A stretch of 64,000 nucleotides of DNA from Allium sativum. Taxonomy: Eukaryota > Streptophyta > Magnoliopsida > Asparagales > Amaryllidaceae. Positions 34,017 through 45,173 of this stretch are shown piece by piece. The stretch covers positions 98,414,599 through 98,478,598 of the forward strand of contig CM060911.1 of the NCBI GenBank assembly GCA_030737875.1, given 5' to 3'. Both the position numbers and the translations under genes were made by a program. Position 1 is the stretch's first letter. Each line of letters starts with the position of its first letter. The notes beneath the pieces were generated by a model. It ran no database searches. It was not told where the DNA came from and worked only from the letters and a program-made list of their open reading frames with translations.

Positions 34017-34888
34017 AGGGTTAAGTTAATTTGATTAATAACTCTTAACCAAATATGGCATGGATAAAGGGGTTAAGTAAATTGATTAGGCTAATGATAC
34101 TTAACAAAACATGACAAGGTTGGGTAGGTTAAGTGATTTGATTTGCCTAATGACACTTAACCATTTTTATACGACTAGTGGACGGGGATTAAGTTAACCA
34201 GCACTTAATCAATCCAACATGATAATTTGCCAAGGTTAAGTAAGTTTTCTTAATGACACTTAACCATACAAGATGATTAGGGGATGGGGTTAAGTAATTT
34301 ACACTTAACTAATCCGACACGGTAATTAGATGGGGTTAAGTAATCCACACTTAACTAATCTAAACACGGTAATTCGATGGGGTTAAGTTAAACACTTAAC
34401 TAATTTAAACTCGGTAATTCAATGAGGTTAAGTAACCAATACTTAACCAACTTAACGTGATAATTTAATGGGGTTAAGCAACTTATACTTAACCAATTAT
34501 ACATGATGATTTGATGGGGTTAAGTAACTTACACTTAACCAATCTAATACGAGGACCTGATAAGGTTAAGTTACAAGACCTTTTTAGAATATACTTAACC
34601 ATTGTAGTACGATTAGAGGATGGGGTTAAGCCAACCTATACTTAACCAATCCGACTCGATAATTTGATGGGATTAAGATAATCTATGCTTAATCGATCTA
34701 GCAAGATAATCCGATAGGATTAAGGTAAGCTAGTACTTGACCAATTTGACTTGATAGGGTTAAGTCATGAGCCTCTGGGTACACTTAACCAACTTGTGGG
34801 ACTAAGTCTTGAACTTAAATACTTAGCCAATCTTTGACGTGATTCGTGGGCGGGTTAAGTCATGGACTTGAATGATAACACTTAAGCC
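34017..34888 (+). repeat. Array of about 18 GGTTAAGT/ACTTAACC palindromes, LARD 5' LTR
   Basis: Degenerate tandem units of 30-70 bases, most reading GGGGTTAAGT, a short spacer, ACTTAACCAATC, then a GATAATTTGAT-like linker. Two units vary in both arms together: GATTAAGT/ACTTAATC at 34187-34210 and GATTAAG/CTTAATC at 34671-34694. One further unit (GACTAAGT...ACTTAGCC) is partly compensated. Confidence 0.85.
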
Positions 34889-35120
34889 AATAGACAAACC
34901 CTAGCTAGAAGAACTAGGTAGAAAACCGTGGTTAATCAAGGATAACGGGAAAGGAAGCTAAGTGGTAAACCTTAGTTAAGGGTAACTAAGTAATAATTCT
35001 TAGCTAAGGACATAGGACTAATTCTCAAAACGATGAGTAACTTGATACGGTAGGTCATCGCTTAGTATACGAGGGGGAGCAAGTTATCTGACTTGGATAA
35101 AAGCTCCAGCGCACTGGGTG

Positions 35121-35260
35121 CCGAAGTGGAAGCTTCGGGGGACGTGAGGATATTCTTGGGATCCCTCTGTGGGCTGCCAGGTAATTATACTAGGCCCATG
35201 AGAGGTTAAGGTCTGCGTTAGAAGGACCAAGAGTATGCCTTGGTTGCTATGCGAGCAACC
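35121..35260 (+). other. Two hairpins in LARD leader
   Basis: 35121-35138: CCGAAG, six-base loop, CTTCGG. 35242-35260: GGTTGCT, ATGCG, AGCAACC. Both stems are perfect and kept in the 3' LTR. Confidence 0.5.
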
Positions 35261-35582
35261 TAAAGACTGGGATGGATTAGCGTGGAGTCGACGATTCTTG
35301 TTTTTGCCCTGGATAGCGCATCGCCGACTACCTACCATCTTTAGTCAATCGTGTACGTGCGGAAAGGAAGGGAACTCCCAACAGACCATGTGCTTTCTAT
35401 CGAGTCATGGGTGAGGTTGGCCCGTAGGAAAGTGGGCTATAGTGGGGCCGTGGAGTGATTCTTATACATGATTTTTCTTGGATTGCCTTTCAGTAGTTGA
35501 GGGAGGGGTCACATGGGACCATAGCCACGGGTACAAAAACAGACCTTGATATCTGCGTAGGCAGACGATTTAAAGCTCCCGA

Positions 35583-35624
35583 CCGAGTTCCGTATTTCTT
35601 GATTTGCCCTGGCACGGAACTCGG
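35583..35624 (+). other. Perfect 11-bp hairpin CCGAGTTCCGT/ACGGAACTCGG
   Basis: Stem of 11 perfect pairs, 20-base loop. The 3' LTR copy is at 42151-42192; the only changes between the copies fall in the loop. Confidence 0.65.
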
Positions 35625-36338
35625 ATGGCACATTGGGGAACATGTGCATCTAGACATGGAAAACGATTCACGATACTTATGAGGGATCAAGGGCGCGGTT
35701 GACGGGTGGCGTAATCCCTAGTGGTCCTAGGTGGCCAAAACCCAAACCGAGACACGGAAACGTTCATTAGGTAGCATAATCCCTAGCGGTCCTAGGTGGC
35801 ATAAATCCTAAGTGGACGCGCGATAGTTCATGGTAAGGAAACACAACTAGATCAAGGGTTGCAGTCCAAAACAACTTCAAGTATAAACCTTTTACATGGG
35901 AAAGCCTGTACAGCCTATGGCAAAGAACTGAACTTATACATGGAAAGAAACATATGAGTTGAGTAACCTATATATGCGGCATATTAGGTTGACAAGGACC
36001 ATTACACGACTTTTGAGTAAGGGTCATTCACGGATAACACGTAATACAGTTGGGATACTAGTACGGTAGGTGCAGAGCAGATATACAGGATAGATACCAT
36101 GGGACGTTATACGTGATAGATATCTTGGGATATTATACTTGATAGGAACCTGACGATGTGATACCTTGTTTTGTCTTGACATCGTAATTTATCATGACAT
36201 TTTAGTTTATCTGAGTTCAGTAGTTCATCCTGTTATTTTGATTTAGCTTATCTATCTTGTTATCATGCTTATGTTCATCTCAGTTTCTCATGTCAGTTAA
36301 CTTTACTAGTTTTTATACTAATAGTAGATAGGTCTTAC

Positions 36339-36355
36339 TCAGTCTTTTTGACTGA
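36339..36355 (+). other. Conserved hairpin TCAGTC/GACTGA, LARD 5' LTR
   Basis: TCAGTC, TTTTT, GACTGA followed by CCCGTTTTG. It corresponds to the CAGTC hairpin of A, B and C at the same relative place near the LTR 3' end. Confidence 0.6.
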
Positions 36356-36736
36356 CCCGTTTTGTTTCGCCTCTTTTCTTCCGTTCCCCCCCAGGTTACA
36401 GGGAGGAAACACTGCTGTTTAGTTCGGACTTCTTCTGCTCGAAGGTCATCATGGATGGCTTGGACTTTTCCTGGCTATGGCTACTTTACTGTTTTTACTT
36501 GGGGAATAATTTAGGAAAATGTCTTTATGCTTCTTTACTATTGCAAGACAGGTTTTGATGTACTCTGATGTAAAAGGCTTTAGACCTTATTTATTCATGT
36601 TATGAAAGTTTGATTTTACTTCCGCTATTTTATATGTTCTGTCTTGTGATATTTCTGTGCATGTTTACCAATAATGCCCCTCTAAAGCTAGTGCATTCCT
36701 TTGCGAGTGACCCTAGCGGAGGCGGGGTGTTACACG

Positions 36737-36748
36737 TAGTATCAGAGC
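36737..36748 (+). other. Primer binding site of LARD
   Basis: TAGTATCAGAGC, one base different from the perfect initiator tRNA-Met complement TGGTATCAGAGC, two bases after the LTR end. Confidence 0.85.
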
Positions 36749-37123
36749 AGAAGGTTACCAGACTGGGCAAAAGTTTTTAAAGACCTTCTGAAAACTATTT
36801 GAAAATCGTTTATAAAGAAGCATTTTTCAAGAAAATTTTCTTTTAAAAGGAAAAGGCTATTCCCCAAAGGCCATTAGCACTATCCTTGTTTCCTTAATTG
36901 AATCTCTTTTCCTTTCTTTCCTCCATCTGTAGTCACAGTGGTTTTAACTGCGACTAGTCTTTTTCTATCTACGAAAGTGTTTTCCTTACGATGGAGGTGG
37001 TTCTCGAGAGACCAGTGGCCGCGTTATAAGAAAGGATAGTGAGGAAGAGGATAAAGGATACGAGCTTAAGGATGAGCAACTTGTTGGTATGGCTCAGCCC
37101 AGGACGAGAGAGAAGGATGAACA

Positions 37124-37315
37124 ATGAAACCCATGACGAGAGAGTACCTTTGGCATGGTAAAACGGGACGGATAGTTAAGTATTGTGGGAAAAGGACAAG
37201 ATCATCGGGAGGGCAGCAGTATGCTCTCATTTCTAGGGTACCTCGGAAGAAGGGTGACGATCTTGTTAAAGGTTTAGCTTTTCTTCTCTATCATCCCGTT
37301 AGGACTTTGTTTTGA
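37124..37315 (+). pseudogene. gag: gag remnant: broken CCHC zinc knuckle
   Basis: A 63-codon open stretch containing WHGKTGRIVKYC (from residue 10), which aligns with the gag nucleocapsid knuckle C-x2-C-x4-H-x4-C of Ty3/gypsy elements. The first two cysteine positions and the histidine are lost; the glycine-lysine core and last cysteine remain. QQYALI about ten residues later resembles the YAL motif near the gag-protease junction of chromoviruses. This fragment cannot encode a working nucleocapsid. Confidence 0.55.
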
Positions 37316-37394
37316 TCATCGTATCATTTAAGTCTGCTTCGATAGTTGAGTCTCTGCACCTTAAGTACTAGCATAATAGAGAATCCCATTTTTG

Positions 37395-37520
37395 TCTCAA
37401 AGTCCTATTGGAGAATCAGTCCATTTATACATGACTTGTTTGGATTTGGGAATGTCTATGCCAAGTGTTGAGTTTGGAAATAATGCTTATGTTTATAAGC
37501 TATGGATGGATTCTAGGGAT
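37395..37520 (+). pseudogene. Retrotransposon protease remnant
   Basis: In one frame SQSPIGESV (from 37395) resembles the 'STPLGESV' segment of chromovirus aspartic protease, followed by LDLGMSMPSVEFG, which may correspond to the segment leading to the usual ILGMDWL motif. No catalytic Asp-Ser/Thr-Gly is visible. Assignment rests on short similarity and position between gag and reverse transcriptase islands. Confidence 0.4.
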
Positions 37521-37693
37521 GAAGTGGTTATCCAGTAGGGGGTGCCACTCTCGGTTTTGATAGGAGGGTAGTTAGACCTTTTGACTAGCCTTGGTAATGC
37601 CCTCGAAGTATCGGGTAACCTTTTTGAGGTTCTGTCATGACTAGTTACTTAGAATCCCTTGATGCCTTTATTGGAAATTTGAAGCCCGATCGA

Positions 37694-37750
37694 GTGGTGT
37701 TTGCCAATAAGACGGATGGTTTACTTCATTTATGCATGGGTTATAGAGAT
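37694..37750 (+). pseudogene. Reverse transcriptase remnant
   Basis: NKTDGLLHLCMGYRD matches the N-terminal fingers motif of Ty3/gypsy reverse transcriptase (K-x-DG-S-x-R-x-C-I-D-Y-R). The motif breaks off after the arginine and no YxDD catalytic box is seen. Confidence 0.7.
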
Positions 37751-37840
37751 CACCCTAGTAAGTGCGCATGATAACCTGATTGACATCTGTTTACTTTCAA
37801 GAGAAAGTTCTTCTACATGGAATGCCTTATAGTATATAAA

Positions 37841-37891
37841 CGAGATCCAAGATTCACTAGTGAATTTTGGAAAGCTTGCATGAGATCATGA
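37841..37891 (+). pseudogene. Integrase core remnant
   Basis: RDPRFTSEFWKACMRS then a stop codon. This is the DRDPRFTS-x-FW motif that contains the second acidic residue region of Ty3/gypsy integrases. Only about 16 residues survive, about 90 bases after the reverse transcriptase island, so RNase H and most of integrase are deleted. Confidence 0.75.
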
Positions 37892-38697
37892 GTACGCAGT
37901 CATGTTTGCGTCAAGTATTCTAGGAAAAGGATAAGTGCAAGTGGAACGAGAGGCGACGAAGAAATGAGTTCCAGCTCATGTTATGGAAACAGGAATAAGA
38001 AGCTACAAAATCGCGAAGTTAAAAGACGACTTTGATGGTCAAAGACTAGATACGCGCATGATATCTCTTTTTGGGAGTATATCCTTGATCCCTGTTTTCT
38101 GTAGAGCTTACTTGTAGGCTATCTTTTGTGGACATCCTCTCGGTCCTATTCTCCGTTACAAACCCTGTAAGGAGTTTGTCCTGTTTATCTTCTCGACCCT
38201 GTTTCAGGGAATTCTAGGTAGAACCCTATGGATGTAAACATGTATTTGAAACATGTTATGATTGATATGGTTGCAAGTGGTTGCAAGTGGTTCCTCGTGG
38301 ATGCGCGTATACACATTAGATACTAGCTCGACTCGGTCACATTTCATATTGCATATGCACGAGTATTTATACTTGTTTATGGATGAAATCGAATGTATTA
38401 TCATGCAGTTGTTGCATATGAATGAATGATTGTGCACGCATATAGTATCTATATGACTAGGACTATTTGCATACATGTTGGATTCATGGCACTATACATA
38501 TTTTGCATTAGAATGATTATTCAGGCCTGATCATTAGCATTAGCTAAGGAACATGTACACACACGTTTTGCATATATTCATACAGCATTAGAAATCATCT
38601 AAGGACAATGGTTGCTCGTGGATGATGTTTTGAGTAGATGGATGATGGATGGTAGGATATGTTCTTCCTAACTTGGAGATTTCGGGGACGAAATCCT

Positions 38698-38712
38698 AAA
38701 AGGTGGGGAGAA
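38698..38712 (+). other. Polypurine tract of LARD
   Basis: AAAAGGTGGGGAGAA directly before the 3' LTR, preceded by TTCGGGGACGAAATCC, the same arrangement as in elements A and C. Confidence 0.9.
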
Positions 38713-39301
38713 TGTAACAACCCGTATTTCGATAACATGATTAAAGACGAGAATCAAGGCAGAATTTAATTTTAAATTCTGAATCAAGTGAAACGGGCTA
38801 TGCCATTGCATTCGTCTCGGAAAAATACGCGAAATAGAGTCCGAGTTTTCGAAAATCGGAGTCCGTATGACCAAGATATGGCCTCGCGAAGTTTCACGAA
38901 AAATTCCCAAATTAAAGTATACTTAATTAAGTGAAATGGGTTGCGCAGAAATATATATATATATATATTGATATATATATATATATATAATTGAAAATTA
39001 AATAAATAAATATGCAAAAATGTTCAAAACAGCGAATTGGGAGAGGGGAATAACTGAACCGGTCGATTTTTGAGGTCGACCCGAGCTCGCTGGGTCAACT
39101 AGGGGTTAATCCAGGGTGTTTGGCTGTCAACCCGTGGGCCGATTCGCTCAAATGCAGATTTTGCATTTGGATGGTTCTCATGGTTCATCTTTAATCTAAA
39201 GGCCCTAGATGGTTCCTACACTTGACTTCTTCCCCAAGACATGCTTTGATGGCTTGGATTGAATCTAGGTTTAATCCTATGGCCTAAAACACTTGCCTAA
39301 T

Positions 39302-39312
39302 CTATAAATAAG
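39302..39312 (+). promoter_or_regulatory. TATA box of LARD 3' LTR
   Basis: CTATAAATAAG, identical to the 5' LTR copy. From here it could drive transcription into flanking DNA. Confidence 0.65.
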
Positions 39313-40584
39313 ACCCTAACCTATCCTAAATCCTCATTATTCATTCATGCAACTAAACTATGGCAAAATTTCTACTCTCATGGCCTCCACTCAACTATCC
39401 TAGCCTCCACTTCATTTCTATGAAAGGTTTCATGATCATGAGAGTGTTAGAGAGTCCCTATGCTAGTATGAGAGCCTCTCAAGTTGATTTCAAGGCAAAA
39501 GCTTTGATCTTTGTTCATAAAGATGGTGTTTTTGTTGATTTGGGGCATCCATCTTTGGGTTTTTGGGTGATGGCATGCATAAGCTTCCTCACAAGCTTTA
39601 GTTTAATCGATTTAGGCCTTCATAGCAATGTAAGCCCTTCCCTACTCTTAGATATTAACAATGAAGTTAAATGTTCATGTAGAAAGTTTGGGTTTGATCA
39701 TTGAGAATGATGCATGCTAACATGTTATGCAAGTTTATGAAGTCATTATCTTGATCTTATGAGCAAAAAGCTACAACCTTTATGTTGAAATGTTGCATTA
39801 TGCAACATGAGAACCTTCATAATCTTCTTGTCAACTTGCATATGAAATCATAACCCTTATATGATGATATATGCGAGTTACTAGTCATCATTCTATGTCT
39901 TTAGTCACCATGATTCGTTTATGTGCCAAGTTTGGGTTTATGCATGTTTTTGAGGTGTAAGAATGTAACATGCAAGCTAATGAACACATTTGTGCCTCAT
40001 TTGCCACCATGATTAACTTGTGTCTTAATACCCATTTTTGTCATTCCTTTGCCAAGTCTCTTCTTTTAATCCATTACGTTGTTGCGAACGTATATGCGAG
40101 TTTAAAAGCGTTGGGTTATGTTATGGGTAATTTCTAATGACATGAAAATACAACTTGAAAACATGACTTGAAATATAACATGGAAGTTGACATGTAAGTA
40201 TGCATAAAAACACAAGCTTGGGAATTTACCTATTAAGTTAGGTCTACCCTTTGGGAATTTACCTATTAAGTTAGGTCTACCCAAATGCTTGAGAAACTTG
40301 TAACATGTTTTGGAAACATAGTGAACGTGATACTTAGATAATATAAGTGTGGCCAACTCGAGGTTGGGTTGAGTTTGCAACGTAAAACTACCCGGAACCG
40401 ACCGGCCTAACTAGTAGTTGCAAACAATAGGACCCAATGTGAGAAGTTGGTCATGTTGTGCTTGAACCCGAGGTTAGACCAAGTTGTGGTGTAAAGCTAC
40501 CCGGAACCGACCGGCTTAACTAGTAACCACAACAAAGTCTAATGTGAGAGGTTGGGGTGCATTAAGTAATTAATGTCACATGAT

Positions 40585-41456
40585 AGGGTTAAGTTAATTT
40601 GATTAATAACTCTTAACCAAATATGGCATGGATAAAGGGGTTAAGTAAATTGATTAGGCTAATGATACTTAACAAAACATGACAAGGTTGGGTAGGTTAA
40701 GTGATTTGATTTGCCTAATGACACTTAACCATTTTTATACGACTAGTGGACGGGGATTAAGTTAACCAGCACTTAATCAATCCAACATGATAATTTGCCA
40801 AGGTTAAGTAAGTTTTCTTAATGACACTTAACCATACAAGATGATTAGGGGATGGGGTTAAGTAATTTACACTTAACTAATCCGACACGGTAATTAGATG
40901 GGGTTAAGTAATCCACACTTAACTAATCTAAACACGGTAATTCGATGGGGTTAAGTTAAACACTTAACTAATTTAAACTCGGTAATTCAATGAGGTTAAG
41001 TAACCAATACTTAACCAACTTAACGTGATAATTTAATGGTGTTAAGCAACTTATACTTAACCAATTATACATGATGATTTGATGGGGTTAAGTAACTTAC
41101 ACTTAACCAATCTAATACGAGGACCTGATAAGGTTAAGTTACAAGACCTTTTTAGAATATACTTAACCATTGTAGTACGATTAGAGGATGGGGTTAAGCC
41201 AACCTATACTTAACCAATCCGACTCGATAATTTGATGGGATTAAGATAATCTATGCTTAATCGATCTAGCAAGATAATCCGATAGGATTAAGGTAAGCTA
41301 GTACTTGACCAATTTGACTTGATAGGGTTAAGTCATGAGCCTCTGGGTACACTTAACCAACTTGTGGGACTAAGTCTTGAACTTAAATACTTAGCCAATC
41401 TTTGACGTGATTCCTGGGCGGGTTAAGTCATGGACTTGAATGATAACACTTAACCC
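40585..41456 (+). repeat. GGTTAAGT/ACTTAACC palindrome array, LARD 3' LTR
   Basis: Same unit number and order as 34017-34888, with a few base changes. Confidence 0.85.
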
Positions 41457-43301
41457 AATAGACAAACCCTAGCTAGAAGAACTAGGTAGAAAACCGTGGT
41501 TAATCAAGGATAACGGGAAAGGAAGCTAAGTGGTAAACCTTAGTTAAGGGTAACTAAGTAATAATTCTTAGCTAAGGACATAGGACTAATTCTCAAAACG
41601 ATGAGTAACCTGATACGGTAGGTCATCGCTTAGTATACGAGGGGGAGCAAGTTATCTGACTTGGATAAAAGCTCCAGCGCACTGGGTGCCGAAGTGGAAG
41701 CTTCGGGGGACGTGAGGATATTCTTGGGATCCCTCTGTGGGCTGCCAGGTAATTATACTAGGCCCATGAGAGGTTAAGGTCTGCGTTAGAAGGACCAAGA
41801 GTATGCCTTGGTTGCTATGCGAGCAACCTAAAGACTGGGATGGATTAGCGTGGAGTCGACGATTCTTGTTTTTGCCCTGGATAGCGCATCGCCGACTACC
41901 TACCATCTTTAGTCAATCGTGTACGTGCGGAAAGGCAGGGAACCCCCAACAGACCATGTGCTTGCTATCGAGTCATGGGTGAGGTTGGCCCGTAGGAAAG
42001 TGGGCTATAGTGGGGCCGTGGAGTGGTTCTTATACATGATTTTTCTTGGATTGCCTTTCAGTAGTTGAGGGAGGGGTCACGTGGGACCATAGCCACGGGT
42101 ACAAAAACAGACCTTGATATCTGCGTAGGCAGACGATTTAAAGCTCCCGACCGAGTTCCGTATTTCTTGATTTTCCCTGGCACGGAACTCGGATGGCACA
42201 TTGGGGAACATGTGCATCTAGACATGGAAAACGATTCACGATACATATGAGGGATCAAGGGCGCGGTTGACGGGTGGCGTAATCCCTAGTGGTCCTAGGT
42301 GGCCAAAACCCAAACCGAGACACGGAAACGTTCATTAGGTAGCATAATCCCTAGCGGTCCTAGGTGGCATAAATCCTAAGTGGACGCGCGATAGTTCATG
42401 GTAAGGAAACACAACTAGATCAAGGGTTGCAGTCCAAAACAACTTCAAGGATAAACCGTTTACATGGGAAAGCCCGTACAGCCTATGGCAAAGAACTGAA
42501 CTTATACATGGAAAGAAACATATGAGTTGAGTAACCTATATATGCGGCATATTAGGTTGACAGGGACCATTACACGACTGTTGAGTAAGGGTCATTCACG
42601 GATAACACGTAATACAGTTGGGATACTAGTACGGTAGGTGTAGAGCAGATATATAGGATAGATACCATGGGACGTTATACGTGATAGATATCTTGGGATA
42701 TTATACTTGATAGGAACCTGATGATGTGATACCTTGTTTTGTCTTGACATCGTAATTTATCATGACATCTTAGTTTATCTGAGATCAGTAGTTCATCCTG
42801 TTATTTTGATTTAGCTTATCTATCTTGTTATCATGCTTATGTTCATCTCAGTTTCTCATGTCAGTTAACTTTACTAGTTTTTATACTAATAGTAGATAGG
42901 GCTTACTCAGTCTTTTTGACTGACCCGTTTTGTTTTGCCTCTTTTCTTCCGTCCCCCCCAGGTTACAGGGAGGAAACACTGCTGTTTAGTTCGGACTTCT
43001 TCTGCTCGAAGGTCATCATGGATGGCTTGGACTTTTCCTGGCTATGGCTACTTTACTGTTTTTACTTGGGGAATAATTTAGGAAAATGTCTTTATGCTTC
43101 TTTACTATTACAAGACAGGTTTTGATGTACTCTGATGTAAAAGGCTTTAGACCTTATTTATTCATGTTATGAAAGTTTGATTTTACTTCCGCTATTTTAT
43201 ATGTTCTGTCTTGTGATATTTCTGTGCATGTTTACCAATAATGCCCCTCTAAAGCTAGTGCATTCCTTTGCGAGTGACCCTAGCGGAGGCGGGGTGTTAC
43301 A

Positions 43302-43306
43302 TAATC
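43302..43306. repeat. Target-site duplication TAATC, right of LARD
   Basis: Exact repeat of 32140-32144, defining both insertion boundaries. Confidence 0.95.
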
Positions 43307-45151
43307 CCTTTTGTTAATTAGTTAATATCATTCCATAATCCAAAATCTGATTTTGTCCCAAAATCACATCGTCTATTCGACTTGACTACATATTTAATTT
43401 ATAACTCAAATCTAGGTTTTCAGGTGGAAATTCAGATTTTTATTCACAAAAAATCCTTTTAATTAATTAATTAAATCATTATGGTTTTTAAACGATTTTA
43501 CAACAACTTTTCTAAAATTTGATTTTGACGTAGCTCAAAATCTTTAAGACGAAATCTGGATTTTTCTCCTCCACTAAAAAATTATTATTCAATAGGTCCA
43601 AACGTTTCTGGTTTCATCAAATTCCAACTTATATCGAGTTCTATATACTCGAATGAAGTCCGGAATGCCAAATTACGAACTACCACGCTGCGGCGAGTTT
43701 GTTTTAATTAAATTAAATATAAACATTTAAAAACTTCGTTTATAAAATAATTCCAACTCCATTTTCATTAATTTAAAAATAAATTAAGTATGTTATCCCG
43801 AATCTAACTTCACAATTCAGATTATTCAACTCGTCGATTTCTTTATGCCACATTCATAACTCTATTATGAACTTGTTCAAACTCGATTTCTATATTCACT
43901 TTCAATCCCACTGGGGTTAAATTATTTATAAAATCCGATATAATCAAATTCCAATTATAAATTTCTTTTATGGAAAAATCAATTATTTTAACATACTTCA
44001 CTGTTACAAACTAATATCATCCTTTGATAATAGTGAAGTCGTTCGAGTTGGGGTATTTTATTTACCTCTCAGACCTTGACCGACAACGTTCTTATCTTGA
44101 GATTGATACAAGCTTGTAATATAAAAGCTCGATTTAAATCCCACCTTTTCATTCCATTTCTTGCATTAAATTTCCAAATTACTCAATGACAATTTTCTTC
44201 ATCATATTTATAAATGTTGTTTATGAATTAACTACCTTATAAAAACAAACTTGTACTTTATAATCTTTTAAACTCGATCCCATTTTGGAATAGTATATTT
44301 TTATGACTTATATATAATATATATACATACATGGAATTTTATTTCCATTTTACTTTTACTCAAAATAATCTCAATATCTTATTTGGAAAATAATTTATTT
44401 GTTTAATAAATTCAACATGATCAAACTTTAATTATAAATCCGTATGGATATATTTCAGATCATTTTACATTCTGAACGTCAGAATAATTTCATCATTCCC
44501 CTTTCCTGAAACGATTTCAGATTTAAAAATCCTGTTTTACACTCATATAAAAGTTTCAATAATAAAATTTCTCATGCTAATTATTTATAAATGTTGTTTA
44601 TAAATTTTACTTCTTGTTTTAAATATTTAAAACAAGTTTATATTTCATATGCCATTTGAAATTCCTATTTACATTTCGGAAAATAAATTTCCCTTTTTAA
44701 ACTCGAACTTGAATTTAAATTTATAAATTATTTAATGAAACATTATAAATTCCACTTCTTATTTTTAATATTTAAACAAGTTCCTATTTCAAAATCTTAT
44801 TTGAAATCCAATTTCCTTTTGGAAAATAAGTTTTCCTTTTTACATTCAGATTTGAATTTAAAATCTAATATTATTAACGATAATATTTCTTTCCATTCAT
44901 AATATTGTTTATAAATTCAGCTACTTGTTTTTATTATAAAAAACAAGTTAATATTTCTCAGTTTATTCAAAATTCCATTTCTATTTCGAAAATTAATTTT
45001 TCCCTTTTTAAATCTAGAAATCCCTTTATATAATATTTTTAAATATCAACATCTAGGGCCAGTGATATTTAAATACCTAACACACGACAATCCATTCAAT
45101 TCAATACATCAAACATACATGAATATATAAACAAAACAATAATATAATTTT

Positions 45152-45173
45152 GAGGAATCCAGTTAGATCCCTC
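45152..45173 (-). other. Leader hairpin, old mosaic LTR
   Basis: GAGGAATCC, AGTT, AGATCCCTC. On the sense strand this pairs fully with two G-U wobbles; on the plus strand the same positions are C-A mismatches. Confidence 0.55.

Larger units (their letters stand above)
32145..36734 (+). mobile_element. LARD, 5' LTR (4.59 kb)
   Basis: Runs from TGTAACAACCCG to GGGGTGTTACA, followed by a primer site. It differs from the 3' LTR (38713-43301) at about 40 positions by eye (about 99% identical). A TATA box lies 590 bases in, so R/U5 is about 4 kb. Hairpins are dense: 33222-33240, 33805-33857, 33915-33965, the array 34017-34888, 35121-35138, 35242-35260, 35583-35624 and 36339-36355. A 114-codon ORF follows the TATA box. 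The ORFs on either strand in the remainder show no known family features. Confidence 0.95.
36735..38712 (+). mobile_element. LARD internal region (1.98 kb) with gag-pol shreds
   Basis: The region is too short for a gag-pol polyprotein and has no long ORF. Four recognisable islands remain in the correct order: gag zinc knuckle, protease, reverse transcriptase, integrase. They are in different frames and separated by deletions. The element is thus an internally deleted descendant of an autonomous Ty3/gypsy element, and the nearly identical LTRs with an exact target duplication show it was mobilised after losing its genes. The rest, including 37892-38660, shows no further coding motif I can recognise. 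Confidence 0.85.
38713..43301 (+). mobile_element. LARD, 3' LTR (4.59 kb)
   Basis: Same ends and contents as 32145-36734. Differences are scattered single bases, and several of the hairpins stay perfect: the 35-base-loop pair starting at 40373, 42151-42192 and 42907-42923. The last array unit is a perfect GGGTTAAGT/ACTTAACCC pair here and mutated in the 5' LTR. Confidence 0.95.

Noticed and set aside
34017..34888. CRISPR-like array of palindromic repeats
   Set aside because: Repeat arms are only 8 bases, spacers are irregular and degenerate, there are no cas genes, and the array is inside a plant LTR.
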